Shown here piece after piece: positions 36,466-44,931 of a stretch of 64,000 nucleotides of DNA (positions are counted from its first letter, which is position 1; each line of letters opens with the position of its first letter). A program made the position numbers and the translations under genes. The notes beneath the pieces were generated by a model. That model made no database searches, was not told where the DNA came from, and saw only the letters and a program-made list of their open reading frames with translations. This DNA is from Streptomyces sp. NBC_00271 (lineage in GTDB: Bacteria > Actinomycetota > Actinomycetes > Streptomycetales > Streptomycetaceae): the NCBI RefSeq assembly GCF_036178845.1, contig NZ_CP108070.1:4154001-4218000 (forward strand), given 5' to 3'.

Positions 36466-37248
36466 GTGTCCATGACAGACACTTCAGGAGCAGCACACCC
36501 GATCGGGCGCCGTACGGTGCTCATCGCCACCGGCGCCACGGCCGCCACCCTGGCCGTGGGCGCCGCCGCACCGGAAGCCCCCACAGCCGACAAGGCGAAC
36601 GCGGGGCACTCGGCCCCCGTCGCCGCGGCGGCCGTCTGCACCCTCACCAAGGAGATGACCGAAGGCCCCTACTACCTGGACGGCGCCCTGGTCCGCGCCG
36701 ACATCACCGAGAGCAAGCCGGGCGTCCCGCTCAAGCTCGCGCTCACCGTCGTCGACGACGACACCTGCGCCCCGCTCTCCGGCGCCCTCGTGGAGATCTG
36801 GCACTGCGACGCGCTGGGCGAGTACTCCGGCTTCGTCGGCAACAACGGCCACAGCGAACCGGACGACGGCTCGTTCCTGCGGGGCGGCGTCCTCACCAAC
36901 TCCAGCGGCGTCGCGAACCTCACCACGATCTACCCCGGCTGGTACCGGGGCCGCTGCATCCACATCCACCTCAAGGTGCACACGGGAGTCACGCTCACCT
37001 CGGACGGCAGCTTCACCGGCGGCCGGGAACTCCACACCGGCCAGCTCTTCTTCAACGAGACGATCACCACAGCGGTGGCCAAGATCTCCGCGTACTCCAC
37101 GAACACGGTCACCCGCACCACCCTCGCCCAGGACTCGATCTACGACGACGGAGGCGCCGCGTCCGGCCTCCTCACCCTGACGGCCCTGGGCAGCACGGCC
37201 GCCTCGGGCTACACGGGCACGCTGACGGTCGGCGTCGAAACGAGCTGA
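36466..37248 (+). CDS. Secreted intradiol ring-cleavage dioxygenase (first copy)
   Basis: 260 residues. Twin-arginine signal GRRTVLIATGA (about 14-35). Dioxygenase domain with iron(III) ligands suggested by GPYYLDG (Tyr69/70), Tyr160 in YPGWYRGR and His166/His168 in IHIHLKVH. Family members open catechol rings between the hydroxyls; secreted forms in Streptomyces bind carbohydrate or lignin-derived catechols (family knowledge). The start could be the GTG at 36466 or the ATG at 36472. Paralogue at 43710. Confidence 0.9.
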   Translation: MSMTDTSGAAHPIGRRTVLIATGATAATLAVGAAAPEAPTADKANAGHSAPVAAAAVCTLTKEMTEGPYYLDGALVRADITESKPGVPLKLALTVVDDDTCAPLSGALVEIWHCDALGEYSGFVGNNGHSEPDDGSFLRGGVLTNSSGVANLTTIYPGWYRGRCIHIHLKVHTGVTLTSDGSFTGGRELHTGQLFFNETITTAVAKISAYSTNTVTRTTLAQDSIYDDGGAASGLLTLTALGSTAASGYTGTLTVGVETS

Positions 37249-37329
37249 CGTCCGCCCCACGGATCCCCACAACGGGCCCCGCCGGAAACCGGCGGGGCCC
37301 TCGCCTCGATAACACCACGATCATCTCAA

Positions 37330-37357
37330 TTGATCTGTGGATCTATGGACGTACATT
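37330..37357 (+). promoter_or_regulatory. Sigma70-like promoter before small ORF
   Basis: TTGATC (37330-37335), 16-bp spacer, TACATT (37352-37357), in a visibly AT-richer patch, 7 bp before the ATG at 37365. Confidence 0.45.
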
Positions 37358-37364
37358 CCCCTGA

Positions 37365-37577
37365 ATGACCGAATGCCTTACGCCCTATGGTGCTCGTTAT
37401 TCAGCCGTGACGACAAAAGATATGCACGCAAACGACTGGCTCGATACCGCCGACGGGAGGGCGCGCCTGGAGCACTGCGCGGATCTGCTCGAGGAGTTCC
37501 TCAAGGCCATGACCCGCATGGAGAGCGAATACCTGCGGGCCACGTGGGACGGACACACCGCAGACGGATCCCGCTGA
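37365..37577 (+). CDS. Small hypothetical protein
   Basis: 70 residues, no family recognised. The C-terminal half is helical with an acidic/hydrophobic pattern (LEHCADLLEEFLKAMTRM). The start may also be the GTG at 37407 (56 residues), since the N-terminal part is less protein-like. It precedes a DUF2637 protein by 27 bp on the same strand, which suggests an operon. Confidence 0.55.
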   Translation: MTECLTPYGARYSAVTTKDMHANDWLDTADGRARLEHCADLLEEFLKAMTRMESEYLRATWDGHTADGSR

Positions 37578-37604
37578 GCCAGGGCGCAAAGGAGCCGCAG
37601 ACAG

Positions 37605-38345
37605 ATGGACTGGACTCAGGACGATCCCACCCTCCGCGACATTCAGCTCGATCCGCGAGCCACCGCCTACGATCCGCTGAACCCACCGTTCACCGGCGCC
37701 GATCCGCTCGGGACGCAACACTTCTGGCACGTCCCCGAGCCCGCGATCGAGCCGGACGCGTGGGATCCGGACGAAGAGCTGGCGCAGATGCTGTACACGA
37801 CGTCGAGCGTGACGCCCACCGCTCCGGCCCCGCCGCACAGCCATGCCCTGCCGCGCCGCCCGGTCAACCGGCGCAGGCCCCGGCCGGGATTCCATGCCAT
37901 TGCCGCAAAACACAGGATCATCACGGTTGTTTTCCTGGTCGTAATGATCATTGTATCCGCGGTGATGATGTTGGGATGGTCCGTCTCTTATTCATACAAC
38001 CAGCTGCGTGGCATTTCACTACTGGTCGTATCGGCGAAGTTGGCACGATGGTGGCCGCTGATGGTGTACGGACCGTGGCTCGTGGCAGGTTTGTCCATTC
38101 TTCGCGCGTCCGTTCAGCACCGGAGCGCCAGACGGTCCTGGTCCGTGATGCTGATCGCCTCCGCCACGGCGGTCGCCCTCTGTGTCGGCCAGTCTCCGCG
38201 CTCCCTGCTGGCGATGGTGGTCGTCGGAATCCCCCCCATCACCGCCCTGATCTGCTTCCGGGAACTCGTCGGCCAGATCTCGCCCCACCACGGACCTCGG
38301 CACGCCTGCCAGACCATGAGGCGGCCCAAGCAGCCAAGACCTTGA
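37605..38345 (+). CDS. DUF2637 (SpdB-like) membrane protein
   Basis: 246 residues. The N-terminal half is Pro/Asp-rich and cytoplasmic; then about four hydrophobic segments between 110 and 215 (IITVVFLVVMIIVSAVMM and others) form the DUF2637 region, including ARWWPLMVYGPWLVAGLSIL. DUF2637 proteins occur on Streptomyces chromosomes and plasmids, where SpdB homologues assist plasmid spread. Base composition is lower in GC around the membrane segments than in neighbouring genes, suggesting acquired DNA. Confidence 0.75.
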   Translation: MDWTQDDPTLRDIQLDPRATAYDPLNPPFTGADPLGTQHFWHVPEPAIEPDAWDPDEELAQMLYTTSSVTPTAPAPPHSHALPRRPVNRRRPRPGFHAIAAKHRIITVVFLVVMIIVSAVMMLGWSVSYSYNQLRGISLLVVSAKLARWWPLMVYGPWLVAGLSILRASVQHRSARRSWSVMLIASATAVALCVGQSPRSLLAMVVVGIPPITALICFRELVGQISPHHGPRHACQTMRRPKQPRP

Positions 38346-38375
38346 TCGTCACGGCCGTCCCCGCCGGAACAACGC

Positions 38376-39314
38376 TCACCGTGGAGGTTCGGGGAAGACC
38401 ACCCGTAGTCGTTGAACTCTTCTGTCCCGCCGGAACATGAGCCAGGCGAGGGTCGGCGGGCAGGGTCTGACCGCGTCCGCGGGGCTGATGACGTCCATCT
38501 CCCAGATGGTGATGTCCCGGCTGGCCACCACATGGCGCAGGTGCTGGCGCACCCCGGATTCCCGGTTCTGCCGCATGGCCGGGAAGGGGTGGGTGCGCTC
38601 ACCCGTTCGGCTGAGCGCACCGACCAGTTCGGTCTCGGCCGGCCACAGCTCGGCCATCTCCCGGGGCAGATTGCCGCGCGCGGCACCCTGCAGGGTCACC
38701 AGGGCCTCCTGCCTGCTGTCCTCGGTGAGAGCGGAAGTGTCGTCGTGCGCCTGGGTGGCGGTCGACAACAGCACCTGGGCCAGCTTCGCCCTGGCCTGGT
38801 TGAGTCGGCTGCGCACCGTGCCGACCGGTATCTCACAGGCGGCGGCGATCTCCTGGTACGAGGTGATGCCGCTGAAGTGCCGCAGCATCAGCACCAGCCG
38901 CAGCGGCTCGGGCAGTTCCTCCACCGCGTCCCAGATCCAGTCCCGCATCGCGTGCTGCTCGACGACCCGCTCCGGGTGCGACGGCCCGTGATCACACGGG
39001 CGCAGGTGGTCGAGGCCGTCCAGCCCTGGCGTCTCCCGGGTGACACGCAGCCGCATACGGGCGGCGTTGCGCACGACCGCCCTCAGCCAGGCTCCCACGG
39101 CCGCGGGATCCCGTACGTCCCCGATGCGTCGCAGCGCGGTCAGCGCGGCGTCCTGCACCACGTCCTCCGCGTCGGGGCCGTAGCCGAGCAGGCTCATCGC
39201 CACCGCGCGCATCGGCGCCTGATGGCGAGCCAGCAGCAGCCCGAGGGCTCCGGTCTCGCCGGCTTGCGCCCGGCGGGTGAGTTCCTCATCCGTGGGTGAG
39301 GTGAGGGGCATCAT
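38376..39314 (-). CDS. ECF sigma factor with SnoaL-like C-terminal tail
   Basis: 312 residues. Sigma region 2 (about 20-95; GYGPDAEDVVQDAALTAL) and region 4 (about 135-195; ITSYQEIAAACEIPVGTVRS) are clear. About 115 further residues form a tail with ITIWEMDV and CPPTLAWLMF, reminiscent of SnoaL/NTF2-like extensions of some ECF groups. ATG 39314 (or 39311) with GACGGAGG upstream; the longer open frame lacks domain support. No anti-sigma gene is adjacent. It lies 86 bp downstream of the carotenoid oxygenase on the same strand. Confidence 0.88.
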   Translation of the reverse strand: MMPLTSPTDEELTRRAQAGETGALGLLLARHQAPMRAVAMSLLGYGPDAEDVVQDAALTALRRIGDVRDPAAVGAWLRAVVRNAARMRLRVTRETPGLDGLDHLRPCDHGPSHPERVVEQHAMRDWIWDAVEELPEPLRLVLMLRHFSGITSYQEIAAACEIPVGTVRSRLNQARAKLAQVLLSTATQAHDDTSALTEDSRQEALVTLQGAARGNLPREMAELWPAETELVGALSRTGERTHPFPAMRQNRESGVRQHLRHVVASRDITIWEMDVISPADAVRPCPPTLAWLMFRRDRRVQRLRVVFPEPPR

Positions 39315-39400
39315 GTCCGAACGCCTCCGTCGCGATGGCGATGCGCGCAGGATAGATCTTGCACTTGGGGTTGTGGGAGCCCTAGGTCCTGTCCGGCCGA

Positions 39401-40771
39401 TCAGGGCCGCTGGACGGGCTCCGGCAGCCAGCTTCCGTGGAATCCCGCCGGGACGGGGTGGGGCAGTTCCACCACTGCCTGGACGGTCATCTCCGTGGCG
39501 TCGAGGACGAGCAGTTCCCCGGCCTCGCCGTCGTCGTTCGAGACGAGCGACAGGAGCCACCCCTCGTCCTCGCCGGTGGCGTCCGCCGGTACGAAGACCG
39601 CCTCGCCCGCGTAGCGACTGCCGGGCGTCTCGTAGGCGTGACTGGTGTGGCGCGTGAGGTCGTGTTTGGCGATGCCGTCACCGGAGACGGTGTAGAGGTA
39701 GCGGTTCGCGCGCCCGGTGAGGGTCTCGTTGTGCGTGGGGAACTCGGCGTCACGGTCGTCCAGTGGGGACTCGCAGGCTCGGCCGGTGACCGGGTCCAGG
39801 GTCCAGCGGTGCAGGACGGAGGAGGCCTGGGAGTGGCCCGGCTCCCTCACCCCGACCGGGCCGCTCGCCCCCGTGGAACCGCCGATGTCCGACCAGGTGT
39901 GCTGGAAGCCGGCGCGGTCGTAGCGCACCGCGTCCAGCACGATGCGCCCCCGCGTGTCTTCGTAGGCGTTGCCCACATGGAAGACGTAGCAGGGATCGAC
40001 GTCGTACCACCGCACGTCGGTGCTTCCGGGCGTACGGGACATGACCCCGAGCCGCGCGCCGTACTCCTCGTCCCACCGGTAGGGCATTGCGCCGCCGGGC
40101 CCGGCCAGGGCGGGGTCGAAGACGACGGGAAGGTCCATCCACACGATGTGGTGCTCGGTGATGGCGAAGTCGTGCATCATCGTCGGACCCGGCACCTCGA
40201 CCGGCCGGCTGTCGAGCAGCTGTCCGTCCGCGGTGACCCGGTGATAGGTGAGGTACGGCGGGGCGAACCCGGCCCCGAACAGGTGCAGTTCGCCCGTGAC
40301 CGGGTCTTCCTTGGGGTGGGCCGTCATCGCGGTGGTCAGCCGCCCGCCGAAGTCGTACGGTCCCACGGTCTCCAACTCGGAGGTGACCCAGTAGGGAAGA
40401 CCGACCTCGCACAGGGCCAGCACGGTGTCGGCGTGCCGGATCACGTGTGTGTTGGCGGGCGTCGCGGCCAGGTCGACGGTGAAGTCGGCGCGGATGAACG
40501 GGTGCCCGTCCAGCTGCCGGGTGCGGATCCACCGGTTGCGGTACCACTCGGCACGCCCGTTGCGCAGCCGGATGCCGTGGAGCATGCCCGGACCGGTGAA
40601 CCAGTGCCCCTTGTCCTGGCCGGGCAGCGGGTTGGGGCCGTTGCGCAGATAGCGGCCGTCCAGGTCGGGCGGCAGGGAGCCCCGCACGGTGAGGTCGGCC
40701 GCGCTGTGCTCCTTGGGGACCGGGGCGAAGCGGCCCCGGAGATACAGGGGAAGAGCTGTCTCGTTCGTCAC
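39401..40771 (-). CDS. Carotenoid cleavage oxygenase
   Basis: 456-residue Fe(II) dioxygenase of the RPE65/CCD family, cleaving double bonds of carotenoids or related stilbenes. Four iron histidines: His152 (AMTAHPKEDP), His200 (MMHDFAITEH), His265 (YVFHVGNAY) and His445 (GFHGSW). Also the N-terminal RNGPNPLP. GTG start overlaps the TGA of the upstream membrane protein gene (GTGA), so translation is coupled. No carotenoid biosynthesis genes are in the window. Confidence 0.93.
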   Translation of the reverse strand: MTNETALPLYLRGRFAPVPKEHSAADLTVRGSLPPDLDGRYLRNGPNPLPGQDKGHWFTGPGMLHGIRLRNGRAEWYRNRWIRTRQLDGHPFIRADFTVDLAATPANTHVIRHADTVLALCEVGLPYWVTSELETVGPYDFGGRLTTAMTAHPKEDPVTGELHLFGAGFAPPYLTYHRVTADGQLLDSRPVEVPGPTMMHDFAITEHHIVWMDLPVVFDPALAGPGGAMPYRWDEEYGARLGVMSRTPGSTDVRWYDVDPCYVFHVGNAYEDTRGRIVLDAVRYDRAGFQHTWSDIGGSTGASGPVGVREPGHSQASSVLHRWTLDPVTGRACESPLDDRDAEFPTHNETLTGRANRYLYTVSGDGIAKHDLTRHTSHAYETPGSRYAGEAVFVPADATGEDEGWLLSLVSNDDGEAGELLVLDATEMTVQAVVELPHPVPAGFHGSWLPEPVQRP

Positions 40772-41334
40772 GCGGTCGCTCCTGCGGCGGCCAGCAGACG
40801 CGCCTGGGCCCGGGCGGGATAGACCTTCGTGAAGACGGCGGGGCCGACGAGACCGGCGACGTGGGCGGCGATGCCCACCCAGGCCGGGGCGTCCACCGCG
40901 CCGCAGACGGCCAGGCTGACGCCGATGAACGTGAAGCCGGCACCCCAGGCACTGGTGATGTGGTTGTTGACCCGGACGAACTCCGGCATGTCCCAGTACT
41001 CGGGGGGAGTCTGACGCTTGGCGATGCCCAACGTGAAGGGGCGCCGGATCGCCAGGGTCCCCCAGGCGGTGGCGGCCAGCCAGCCGAAGGAGATGACGTC
41101 CGTGTGGTCCGCCAGCGCCGAGCCCGGGTCGGCGACGGCCACGGCACCGACCACGACGAAGTACGCGACGGTGCTGATCTCCAGGATCAGCGCGTCGAGG
41201 CCGACCCCGCGAAAGCGGTCCTGCAGCAGGAGCAGCAGCCCCGACACAAGGCCCGCGATCGCGCCCCAGCGCCAGTCGAAGGACGAGACGACTCCGGCGA
41301 CGATCCAGGGGATGAATCCGCGCAGATAACCCAT
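40768..41334 (-). CDS. Four-helix membrane protein linked to carotenoid oxygenase
   Basis: 188 residues, about five to six hydrophobic stretches (GFIPWIVAGVVSSF, GLVSGLLLLLQ, TVAYFVVVGAVAVA, WGAGFTFIGVSLAVCGAV, VAGLVGPAVF). No family named with certainty; it resembles small septation-protein-A-like membrane proteins. The ATG at 41334 follows GAGGAAC. Its stop overlaps the oxygenase start. It may house a pigment-derived product or sense the membrane; this is inference from the operon. Confidence 0.75.
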   Translation of the reverse strand: MGYLRGFIPWIVAGVVSSFDWRWGAIAGLVSGLLLLLQDRFRGVGLDALILEISTVAYFVVVGAVAVADPGSALADHTDVISFGWLAATAWGTLAIRRPFTLGIAKRQTPPEYWDMPEFVRVNNHITSAWGAGFTFIGVSLAVCGAVDAPAWVGIAAHVAGLVGPAVFTKVYPARAQARLLAAAGATA

Positions 41335-41359
41335 GAAAGTTCCTCGGTGAAATGGAATG

Positions 41360-41384
41360 GACGGCTCCGGAGATGTGCTGTTCC
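41360..41384 (-). promoter_or_regulatory. ECF-type promoter (GGAAC-N16-CGTC)
   Basis: On the minus strand GGAAC (41384-41380), 16-bp spacer, CGTC (41363-41360), placing transcription start about 20 bp before the ATG at 41334. This is a canonical ECF promoter shape. The ECF sigma gene at the end of the same operon is the natural candidate to read it. Confidence 0.6.
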
Positions 41385-41573
41385 GAAGCCACCCAGTGAC
41401 CTGACACCGACCAGATGCACGGCAAGCGCGAAAGTTCGAACCCGAGAACGTGACGCCCGTCACACCTCACGCCACAGGCGACCGTACGCACACGGAAGGC
41501 CCCGCGCGGCGGAGGGTGGACGCGCGGCGGGTGCCGTTGAACGGGGTGACGGGCGCGTAGCGCTATCGCGCGC

Positions 41574-41966
41574 TCAGCCCAACTCGCCCCGTTCCACGCA
41601 GAACTCGTTGCCCTCGGGGTCGGTGAGGGTGATCCAGCCGCCGCCGTCCGGGCGGGTGTGGTCGGCGATCTGGCGGGCGCCGAGGGAGAGGGCGCGGACG
41701 ACCTCCTGGGCGCGGGTGCGGCCCTGCGGCTGAAGGTCGAAGTGGATGCGGTTCTTGGCCGACTTGCCCTCGGGGACGCGCACGAAAAGCAGCGTCGGGC
41801 CGCCGGACGGGTCGCGCAGCAACGCCTCCGGGTCGCCCGGCTTGTCGTCCTCGTCCAGCGGACGGCCGAGCAACTCGCTCCAGAACAGGCCGAGATCGTA
41901 CGGATCACCGGTGCAGTCGAAGGTGAGGGTGCGGATGGTCGGGTTCAGCCCCGGCGACTCGCCCAT
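41574..41966 (-). CDS. VOC (glyoxalase-like) family protein
   Basis: 130 residues with the VOC beta-alpha-beta pattern: LTFDCTGDPYDLGLFWSELLG and a C-terminal LTDPEGNEFCVER. The DPEGNEFC motif is typical of glyoxalase/bleomycin-resistance-like proteins; metal dependence and substrate are uncertain. It lies 4 bp after the DinB-like gene and is probably cotranscribed with it. Confidence 0.9.
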   Translation of the reverse strand: MGESPGLNPTIRTLTFDCTGDPYDLGLFWSELLGRPLDEDDKPGDPEALLRDPSGGPTLLFVRVPEGKSAKNRIHFDLQPQGRTRAQEVVRALSLGARQIADHTRPDGGGWITLTDPEGNEFCVERGELG

Positions 41967-41970
41967 GGCT

Positions 41971-42483
41971 TCAGGCTCCCTTCTCGCCGTCGACCAGTTC
42001 CCGGACGATGTCCAGGTGGCCGTTGTGCCGAGCGGTCTCCTCGATCAGGTGGAGCACGATCCAGCGGAGGTCCATGTACCGGCCGTCGCGGAACGGACGC
42101 TTGGCCCTGGCGTCCAGGTCGTGCTCGGCGACCAGAAGACGGTACCGGGCGCTCTGCTCCTCGTACTCGTCGAGGAGTTGGGGCAACGGCACGTCGACGG
42201 CGATCCGCATCTCCGGATCGGGATCCTCCTCCGTCGCGGCCGCGATCGGCCCGTCGTCCTCCTCGCCGAGGAACATCACGTGGAACCAGTAGTGCTCGAC
42301 CCAGCGCAGGTGGCTGATCAGCCCGCACAGCGTCATCAGCGGGGATCCGGGGAGCGGGGCCTGCCGCGCGCCCTCCGGCGAGACCCCCTCGCACTTGGCG
42401 CGGGCGGTGGCACGGGCGTAGTCGAGGAAGGTGGCCAGCTGGGTGCGTTCGTCCCAGGCGGTGGGTGTATCGGTTCGCGTCAT
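41971..42483 (-). CDS. DinB/DUF664 family protein
   Basis: 170-residue four-helix bundle of the DinB/mini-circle type. Three metal-binding His candidates: LISHLRWVEHYW and IEETARHNGHLDI. Many such proteins are thiol-dependent S-transferases (mycothiol or bacillithiol) or of unknown role. ATG at 42483. Divergent from the hydroxy-acid oxidase gene. Confidence 0.9.
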   Translation of the reverse strand: MTRTDTPTAWDERTQLATFLDYARATARAKCEGVSPEGARQAPLPGSPLMTLCGLISHLRWVEHYWFHVMFLGEEDDGPIAAATEEDPDPEMRIAVDVPLPQLLDEYEEQSARYRLLVAEHDLDARAKRPFRDGRYMDLRWIVLHLIEETARHNGHLDIVRELVDGEKGA

Positions 42484-42540
42484 AGGGGTGCAGCATCACG
42501 GTCCCGCTCCTCGGTGTCGAGCGAATTAGACCGCCGAGGC

Positions 42541-42583
42541 GGGTGCCTGGGGCACCCTTGCTTCGTCGTACCGTACGACGAAG
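42541..42583. promoter_or_regulatory. 23-bp palindromic operator and adjoining hairpin
   Basis: Arms CTTCGTCGTAC (42561-42571) and GTACGACGAAG (42573-42583) are perfect complements around one C. The second arm ends 9 bp before the GTG at 42593, overlapping the expected transcript start or leader. A GGGTGCC/GGCACCC hairpin (42541-42557) adjoins it. Confidence 0.65.
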
Positions 42584-42592
42584 GGATGTCAG

Positions 42593-43654
42593 GTGACAGA
42601 CATCGGTCGCTGGATGGACGGTCTGCAGGACCGCGCCGCCGAGGTGCTGCCGGAGGACGTCTACGCGTACTTCCGGCGCGGCGCCGGCCGCGGCTTGAGC
42701 GTCGCGGAGGCGACCTCGGCCTGGGACCAGTTCCGCTTCCGGGCACGGCTGTTGCGGGACGTCTCGACGTGCGACGCCTCCACGACCGTGCTCGGCACGC
42801 CCGTTCGTACGCCCGTACTCGTCGCGCCCAGCACCCTGCAGCGCAGGGCCCACCCGGACGGGGAGGCCGCCACCGCGCGGGGCGTCGCGGCGGCGGGATC
42901 ACTGCTGGCGGTGACCTCGAACACCGCGGTGCCGTTCGCGGACCTGGTGCCGAGCCGGGCGCCGTGGTGGGTGCAGGTGTACGTGGCCCGGGACCCCGTA
43001 CTGACCATCGAGACGCTGGAGCGGGCCCTCGCCGCCGGGGCGCGGGCGGTCGTCCTGACCGCCGACACGCCGGTCAGCGGGGCGCGCGGCAATCGTGGCG
43101 CGCAGGTCGACGACTTCATCGGACCGGAGGACCTGTACGGCAACGTCACCGGGATTCCCTCGCCCGAGGCGGCCGAGCGCGCACCCGATCTGACGCTCGA
43201 CGTCATCGGCTGGCTGCGCGAACGGGCCCGCGGCCTTCCCATCGTCGTCAAGGGGGTGCTGCGCGGCGACGACGCCCGGGAACTGGTGGCCGCGGGGGCG
43301 TCCGGCCTCATCGTCTCCAACCACGGCGGGCGGCAACTGGACGGGCTGGTGCCCACCGCCTGGGCCCTGCCGGAGGTCGTCGACGCGGTGGCGGGAACCG
43401 GCGCCGAGGTCTACGCCGACGGCGGGCTGCGTCGCGGCACCCACATCCTCGCCGCCCTCGCCCTCGGTGCCCGCGCGGTATTCATCGGGCGGCCCGTCCT
43501 GTGGGCGCTGACCGTCCGCGGCGCCGCCGGTGTGACCCGCCTGATCGACGACCTCACCGATGAACTCGTCGAGGCGATGAGCCTGACCGGCACACCGAGC
43601 GTCCTCGAACTGACCCGCGACCTCCTGTGGACCGGCCCCCTGCCGTTGAATTGA
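42593..43654 (+). CDS. FMN-dependent alpha-hydroxy-acid oxidase
   Basis: 353 residues, same family as lactate/glycolate oxidase. Active-site His244 and Arg247 in SNHGGRQLDG, Lys220 in IVVKGVL, FMN phosphate region GGLRRGTH and GRPVLWA. GTG start with AGGGATGTCAG upstream. A 23-bp perfect palindrome lies immediately upstream, so expression is probably under a specific repressor. Substrate (lactate, mandelate or other) is not evident. Confidence 0.92.
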   Translation: MTDIGRWMDGLQDRAAEVLPEDVYAYFRRGAGRGLSVAEATSAWDQFRFRARLLRDVSTCDASTTVLGTPVRTPVLVAPSTLQRRAHPDGEAATARGVAAAGSLLAVTSNTAVPFADLVPSRAPWWVQVYVARDPVLTIETLERALAAGARAVVLTADTPVSGARGNRGAQVDDFIGPEDLYGNVTGIPSPEAAERAPDLTLDVIGWLRERARGLPIVVKGVLRGDDARELVAAGASGLIVSNHGGRQLDGLVPTAWALPEVVDAVAGTGAEVYADGGLRRGTHILAALALGARAVFIGRPVLWALTVRGAAGVTRLIDDLTDELVEAMSLTGTPSVLELTRDLLWTGPLPLN

Positions 43655-43656
43655 TC

Positions 43657-43692
43657 GGCCTGGGTCCGACCAGGTACGGCCAGACCCAGGCC
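43657..43692. terminator. Bidirectional hairpin
   Basis: 10-bp stem GGCCTGGGTC / GACCCAGGCC with a 16-base loop between the convergent oxidase and dioxygenase genes. Confidence 0.7.
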
Positions 43693-43709
43693 CAGCGAAC
43701 GCCGGCCGG

Positions 43710-44570
43710 TCAGCCGGTGCTGTCGACGCCGACCGTGAGGGTCGCCGTGTAGCCGTCGGAGACGCTGGTGCCGAGTGCGGTGAGGGTCAGCAGGCCCGAG
43801 GACGCGCCGGCGTCGTCGTAGATGCTGTCGTCCTTGAGCAGGGTCTCCGTGGTGGTGTTGTCCGAGTACGGCGAGACGGCCTGGATCTCCGCGTTGATGT
43901 CCGCGTCGAAGAAGAGCTGGCCGGTGTGGATGACCTCGCCGCCGGTGTAGGAGTCGTCGGTGAGCGTCACGTCCGTGTGCACCCGCATATGGACGTGGAC
44001 GGCGCGCGACACGTAGTGGCCGGGCCAGATCGAGGTGATCGAGCACTGACCGTTCTCGTCGGTCGTCTGCCCGCCGCGCAGGAAGGTGCCGTCGTCCTCC
44101 TCGTCGTGGCCGTTGCCGCCGACGTAGCCCGAGTACTCACCGAGCGAATCGCAGTGCCAGATCTCGACCAGGGCGTCGGCGAGCGGTGCGCAGTCGTTCG
44201 CGGTGTCGACGACCGTGAAGGTGTACTGGACCTCGACTCCTTCTTTGTCCTCCCTGATGTCCTTGCGGACGAGGGCGCCGTCGAGGGAGTACGGACCCTC
44301 GGTGACCTCGGCGGTGAGGGTGCAGACGGTGGTGGTCGCGGTCGCCGAGGCGGAGGCGGAGGCCGTGCCCGACGTGGCGGCCTTCGGGGTGGACTGCTGG
44401 GTGGAGAGCGGGTCGGCCGAGGCGAGCCCGGCGACCGCGAGGCCACCGGCGACGGCGACGGTGCCGCCGCCGATGAGGACCCGGCGCCGCTGGACACTTT
44501 TGTCCCGACGGTGCTTGGCGGGCTCCTGGCCCGCGATCCGCTGCTGGTGTTGCTCGTGGTTTCCAGTCAT
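43710..44570 (-). CDS. Secreted intradiol ring-cleavage dioxygenase (second copy)
   Basis: 286 residues. Twin-arginine signal QRRRVLIGGGTVAVAGGLAV (about 27-50), Ser/Thr/Ala linker, then the dioxygenase domain: GPYSLDG, CxxL motif VCTLTAEVTEGPY, Tyr in WPGHYVSR and His ligands in VHVHMRVH. It matches the copy at 36466 throughout, including the WHCDSLGEYSGY block, yet with clear divergence. The ATG at 44570 starts the signal peptide; the longer frame upstream is not protein-like. Confidence 0.9.
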   Translation of the reverse strand: MTGNHEQHQQRIAGQEPAKHRRDKSVQRRRVLIGGGTVAVAGGLAVAGLASADPLSTQQSTPKAATSGTASASASATATTTVCTLTAEVTEGPYSLDGALVRKDIREDKEGVEVQYTFTVVDTANDCAPLADALVEIWHCDSLGEYSGYVGGNGHDEEDDGTFLRGGQTTDENGQCSITSIWPGHYVSRAVHVHMRVHTDVTLTDDSYTGGEVIHTGQLFFDADINAEIQAVSPYSDNTTTETLLKDDSIYDDAGASSGLLTLTALGTSVSDGYTATLTVGVDSTG

Positions 44571-44931
44571 GGGTAAGGAAGTTAAGGGCGAATCTGAGGA
44601 AATCCTTGATGTGCGGCTGTGAATGCGCTGGGCGATTGAGCGCCCAACTACCCCTGATTCATGTGGAGTTGGGGGGAGAGCACCGAATAATCGGGTCTCG
44701 TTGGGCGTCCGCCGGCCGCTCATGGGTGGAGGGCGAGCCGGGCGGCAGGACCCCGTACACCCGTATCCCGATCGGCGAGTCGGTCGAGCTGTCCCGAAAT
44801 GCGCGGTGCGGCCTGCTGTGTCACCGTCATGTCACAGACAGCCCGCCAGGTGAACCCCACAAGCCGATGGCGCGCTCTGAAGCGACGAGTGTCGGTAAGA
44901 GACCGGCGCCTGAACCACTTCGGGGGACTTC
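44571..44931. other. Intergenic region, divergent promoters
   Basis: 361 bp between the divergent dioxygenase and DUF4232 genes. I see only a short TGGGCG/CGCCCA hairpin (44629-44646) and no convincing ORF or recognised operator. Confidence 0.6.

Noticed and set aside
41424-41434. AGTTCGAACCC near the carotenoid operon as a fifth IclR site
   Set aside because: Only the central TTCGAA matches; flanks do not fit the GTTCGAAATTTCGAAC pattern.
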